Positions 61,460 to 64,000 of a stretch of DNA of 64,000 bases are shown piece after piece. Made by a program: the position numbers and the translations under genes. Numbering within the stretch: position 1 is the first letter of the stretch; each line of letters starts with the position of its first letter. Under the pieces are notes generated by a model. It was not told where the DNA came from, searched no databases, and worked only from the letters and a program-made list of their open reading frames with translations. The DNA is taken from contig NZ_JBAJJM010000001.1 in the NCBI RefSeq assembly GCF_036880405.1, forward strand, positions 186,001-250,000, given 5' to 3'. The DNA is from Mannheimia indoligenes (lineage in GTDB: Bacteria > Pseudomonadota > Gammaproteobacteria > Enterobacterales > Pasteurellaceae).

Positions 61460-61475
61460 ACGCATACGGTTGCGT
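61460..61475 (+). promoter_or_regulatory. PurR-like operator upstream of gpt
   Basis: ACGCATACGGTTGCGT matches the PurR consensus ACGCAAACGTTTGCGT at 14 of 16 positions with both outer arms intact. A TTGCAC element (61453-61458) and TAATAA lie on either side and could be the promoter. It is 113 bases before gpt; control of purine salvage is inferred. Confidence 0.6.
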
Positions 61476-61587
61476 AATAAGTTGTATAAAAAAATGAATG
61501 AAATGATGGCGAAAAAACCATTTTCAGGTTATTCTAGTGCAATTTTTTATATCGGGGTGAGCCCCAATTTTATATTAGGTTGTTTCT

Positions 61588-62061
61588 ATGAGCGAAAAAT
61601 ACACAAACGAAAAATATGTGGTAACGTGGGATATGTTCCATATGCACGCCCGTAAGTTGGCAGAAAATTTATTACCCGCTTCTCAGTGGAAAGGGATTAT
61701 TGCAGTGAGCCGTGGCGGTTTATTCCCTGCAGCTGTTTTAGCACGTGAGTTGGGTATTCGCCACGTAGAAACAGTGTGTATCGCAAGCTACGATCACGAT
61801 AATCAAGGTGAATTAAAAGTATTACACGCAGCTGAAACTGACGGCGAAGGTTTTATTGTAGTAGATGATTTGGTGGATACCGGCAATACCGCAAAAGAAA
61901 TTCGCAGAATGTACCCGAAAGCACGTTTTGTAACCGTATTTGCTAAACCACAAGGTGCTCCATTAGTTGATGATTATATCATCGACATTCCACAAGAAAC
62001 CTGGATTGAGCAGCCTTGGGATTTAGGTATTACCTTTGTTCCGCCTTTGGCTCGTAAGTAA
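61588..62061 (+). CDS. gpt: Xanthine-guanine phosphoribosyltransferase
   Basis: 157-residue type I PRTase for salvage of guanine, xanthine and hypoxanthine. The N-terminus MSEKYTNEKYVVTWDMFHMHARKLA is family-like; the PRPP-binding motif is IVVDDLVDTGNTAKEIRRMYP; ISRGG-like AVSRGGLFPAAVLARELG and the base-binding end WIEQPWDLGITFVPPL are seen. The leader holds a PurR-like operator and a short GGGG/CCCC hairpin (61554-61565). gmk, another guanine-nucleotide gene, follows. Confidence 0.96.
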   Translation: MSEKYTNEKYVVTWDMFHMHARKLAENLLPASQWKGIIAVSRGGLFPAAVLARELGIRHVETVCIASYDHDNQGELKVLHAAETDGEGFIVVDDLVDTGNTAKEIRRMYPKARFVTVFAKPQGAPLVDDYIIDIPQETWIEQPWDLGITFVPPLARK

Positions 62062-62123
62062 TTTTGTGTAATGGACAATGAAAATTGTCCATTATTTTTA
62101 TCTGTTTTAAATTGATTAAGAAA

Positions 62124-62747
62124 ATGAGTTTAGGTCATCTTTATATTATTTCAGCACCCAGTGGTGCAGGTAAATCGTCGTTAATTAACGCATTATTAGC
62201 TGATTTGCCACGTTCTGAAGTCCAACTTTCTGTTTCTCACACAACCCGTAATCCACGTCCCGCTGAACAAGATGGCGTGCATTATTACTTTACCAACCAC
62301 GAAGAATTTAAGCGTTTAATTGAGCAAGAGCATTTTTTGGAATGGGCGGAAGTGTTCGGTAATTACTATGGCACATCGCTACCAATGATTGAACGTAGCC
62401 TTGAGCAAGGGATTGATGTGTTCCTTGATATTGACTGGCAAGGGGCAAGACAAATTCGGGAAAAAGTGGCAAATGTGAAAACGATCTTTATTCTACCACC
62501 TTCAAAAGCTGAACTCGAAAAACGCTTAATCGGGCGAGGGCAAGACTCAGCAGAAACCATTGCAAAACGTATGGCAGAAGCCGTTTCTGAAATGAGCCAT
62601 TATGATGAGTTTGATTACGTGATTATTAATGATAACTTTGAACAAGCTCTTTCTGAGCTAAAAGCAATTCTAGTGGCAGAGCGTGTCAGTTTAAATAGTC
62701 AGAAAATTCGTCATACCAATCTGATTAGTGAACTATTACATAACTAA
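62124..62747 (+). CDS. gmk: Guanylate kinase
   Basis: Phosphorylates GMP to GDP. 207 residues from the ATG at 62124: P-loop IISAPSGAGKSSLINALL, GMP-binding VSHTTRNPRPAEQDGVHYYF, DIDWQGARQIREK. The earlier in-frame ATG adds a non-conserved 13 residues and is rejected. The ribosome site is weak (TAAG). It follows gpt by 62 bases, likely the same transcript. rpoZ, its usual neighbour, is not here. Confidence 0.96.
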   Translation: MSLGHLYIISAPSGAGKSSLINALLADLPRSEVQLSVSHTTRNPRPAEQDGVHYYFTNHEEFKRLIEQEHFLEWAEVFGNYYGTSLPMIERSLEQGIDVFLDIDWQGARQIREKVANVKTIFILPPSKAELEKRLIGRGQDSAETIAKRMAEAVSEMSHYDEFDYVIINDNFEQALSELKAILVAERVSLNSQKIRHTNLISELLHN

Positions 62748-62786
62748 ATGAACAAGCGTTCATTTTAGCTGGAAAGAAACGTAGTT

Positions 62787-62826
62787 TTTGGGTAGAATAC
62801 GCCGGTTTTCTACCCAAATTTTTTTA
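62787..62826 (+). terminator. Terminator after gmk
   Basis: TTTGGGTAGAA/TTCTACCCAAA stem, followed by seven T. Confidence 0.9.
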
Positions 62827-62858
62827 CAAAATTATTTTATCCCAAATAAGGACATAGA

Positions 62859-64000
62859 ATGAAACTCTCAAAATTAGCCTTTTCTGTGGTGTTAGCCTTA
62901 ACGGTAACGGCTTGTACCACCGGAAATATGAGCAATGATGGTTCTTTGCAAAAAGCACAAGAAACTTATCAAAGTTATGATGAAATCACTAAGCAATATC
63001 AAATTAATGAGCAATGGTGGCAAGGTTATAGTGATGCGGAATTAAACCGTGTTGTTGATTTAGCCGTTAAAAACAATCTTGATTTAGCAAAAAGTGGGAT
63101 TGCAGTAAATAAAGCTCTTTATAATGCGAACTTAGTGGGGGCAAATCTAGTTCCAACCTTTAGTGGTTCAGGTTCTGCTTCAGCCGCAAAAGGATTGGGT
63201 TCGGCTTCTTCTAATAATATTTCAACCGGTGTTTCAACTACAGCGGCTCAAGCAGCATTCAATTTAAGTTATACCATTGATTTATGGCAGCGTTTAGCTG
63301 ACACCGCGAGTGCGGCAGAATGGGTTCATAAAGCGACAGTTGAAGATTTAAAAGCAACTCGCTTATCTATTATTAACTCTGTAGTAACTACTTATTATCA
63401 ATTAGCTTATTACCGTGATGCTATTCGTATTACCGAAGAAAGCATTAAAAACTATGAGCAAATCAGCCGTATTTTAACGAATAAGATGAATGCAGGTGCA
63501 ATTGACCGTTTAGCGGTAGATCAAGCACAGCAAGCAGTTTTAACTGCTCGCAACAAGGTGATTGAATTACGCACAATGCAAAAAACGGCTGAGCAGACGT
63601 TACGTAATTTGCTAAATGTTCACCCAAATACACCGCTTAATATCCGCTATCCAAATATTATGAACGTGAAATTGCAAGGTGTGGATTTAAATGTGCCGGT
63701 TTCAGCGATTGCAAATCGCCCTGATGTAGTGGGTTCATTACAACGTTTACAAAGTGCCTTTAAATCTTTAACGGCGACAGAGAAAAGTTGGTTCCCAACT
63801 TTAACTATTGGCGGTTCTATTACAGGTAATGCTACAAATGTGGGGAATATTGCAGATAACCCGGTTGGTAATGCGTTAATTAAACTGGATTTACCATTCT
63901 TAGATTGGAATCGTGTAAAAAATAATGTAAAAATCTCAGAAGCGGATTATGTAACGGCTCGTTTAAATTATGAGCAAAAAATTACTTCGGCGTTAAATGA
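62859..64000 (+). CDS. TolC/OprM-family outer-membrane efflux lipoprotein (3' truncated by window edge)
   Basis: About 380 residues visible, open at the window end. Signal peptide with lipobox VTAC (Cys19). Features of NodT-type outer-membrane factors: INEQWWQGYSDAELNRVVDLAVKNNLDLAKSGIAV, LSYTIDLWQR, TYYQLAYYRD, AGAIDRLAVDQAQQAVLTARN, SAIANRPDVVGSLQRL, the helical hairpin repeats of the channel. It would form the outer channel of a tripartite efflux pump; the pump partners must lie beyond the window or elsewhere. AAGGACAT precedes the ATG. Confidence 0.88.
   Translation, partial: MKLSKLAFSVVLALTVTACTTGNMSNDGSLQKAQETYQSYDEITKQYQINEQWWQGYSDAELNRVVDLAVKNNLDLAKSGIAVNKALYNANLVGANLVPTFSGSGSASAAKGLGSASSNNISTGVSTTAAQAAFNLSYTIDLWQRLADTASAAEWVHKATVEDLKATRLSIINSVVTTYYQLAYYRDAIRITEESIKNYEQISRILTNKMNAGAIDRLAVDQAQQAVLTARNKVIELRTMQKTAEQTLRNLLNVHPNTPLNIRYPNIMNVKLQGVDLNVPVSAIANRPDVVGSLQRLQSAFKSLTATEKSWFPTLTIGGSITGNATNVGNIADNPVGNALIKLDLPFLDWNRVKNNVKISEADYVTARLNYEQKITSALN

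Noticed and set aside
61470..61655. 61-residue open frame starting before gpt
   Set aside because: It overlaps gpt in another frame, has no ribosome site and no recognisable pattern.

Overview
The window is chromosomal DNA of a Pasteurellaceae gammaproteobacterium. It is AT-rich and dense with the 9-10 bp uptake signal ACAAGCGGT(C), often followed by TTTGCAAA. That form is typical of the Actinobacillus pleuropneumoniae / Mannheimia / Bibersteinia side of the family. Neighbour sets such as adk-ampG-galE, ligA-zipA/cysZ, rpsF-priB-rpsR-rplI and rsxABCDGE fit the same assignment. Species cannot be fixed from this window. No rRNA, tRNA, CRISPR array, insertion sequence or prophage was seen.

Left part (1-25 kb). 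The 3' part of mnmA is followed by argH behind a putative ARG box. Next come rodZ-ispG-hisS-yfgM, convergent with dnaA-dnaN (minus strand). An ABC exporter, luxS, a seven-MCE-domain LetB and the ybfE-fldA-fur operon follow on the minus strand; ybfE has a probable Fur site in its promoter. Plus-strand usg is followed by a purine permease whose leader looks like a riboswitch (two internal loops in a stem, mutually exclusive with a terminator). ychN-yhiN, infA, ytjB/serB, yajQ plus a tiny companion, mdh and argR complete this part.

Middle part (25-48 kb). This is mostly housekeeping: yfcH, uvrD, ydcH, a secreted chalcone-isomerase-like protein, maeB, adk, ampG, galE, ligA, zipA, cysZ, pnuC, malQ, purD (with a PurR operator), the S6-PriB-S18-L9 operon with a structured leader, dnaQ, a small lipoprotein and ettA.

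Right part (48-64 kb). The rsx (rnf) electron-transport operon carries a TRIC-type membrane protein gene between rsxC and rsxD. It is followed by lpxM, a RelE-like toxin/XRE antitoxin pair, pepD, and the most interesting locus: a surface lipoprotein (58314-59948) directly upstream of a Slam-type outer-membrane translocon (60033-61442). The lipoprotein has long 15-residue coiled-coil repeats and a TbpB-like C-terminal barrel. Its promoter contains a 10-T tract between the -35 and -10 elements, which suggests phase variation. gpt (with a PurR-like operator), gmk and the start of a TolC-family lipoprotein channel close the window.

Many genes end in hairpins made from two inverted uptake signals. 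Several operons show tight coupling (TAATG overlaps at ychN/yhiN, rsxA/rsxB and rsxD/rsxG).
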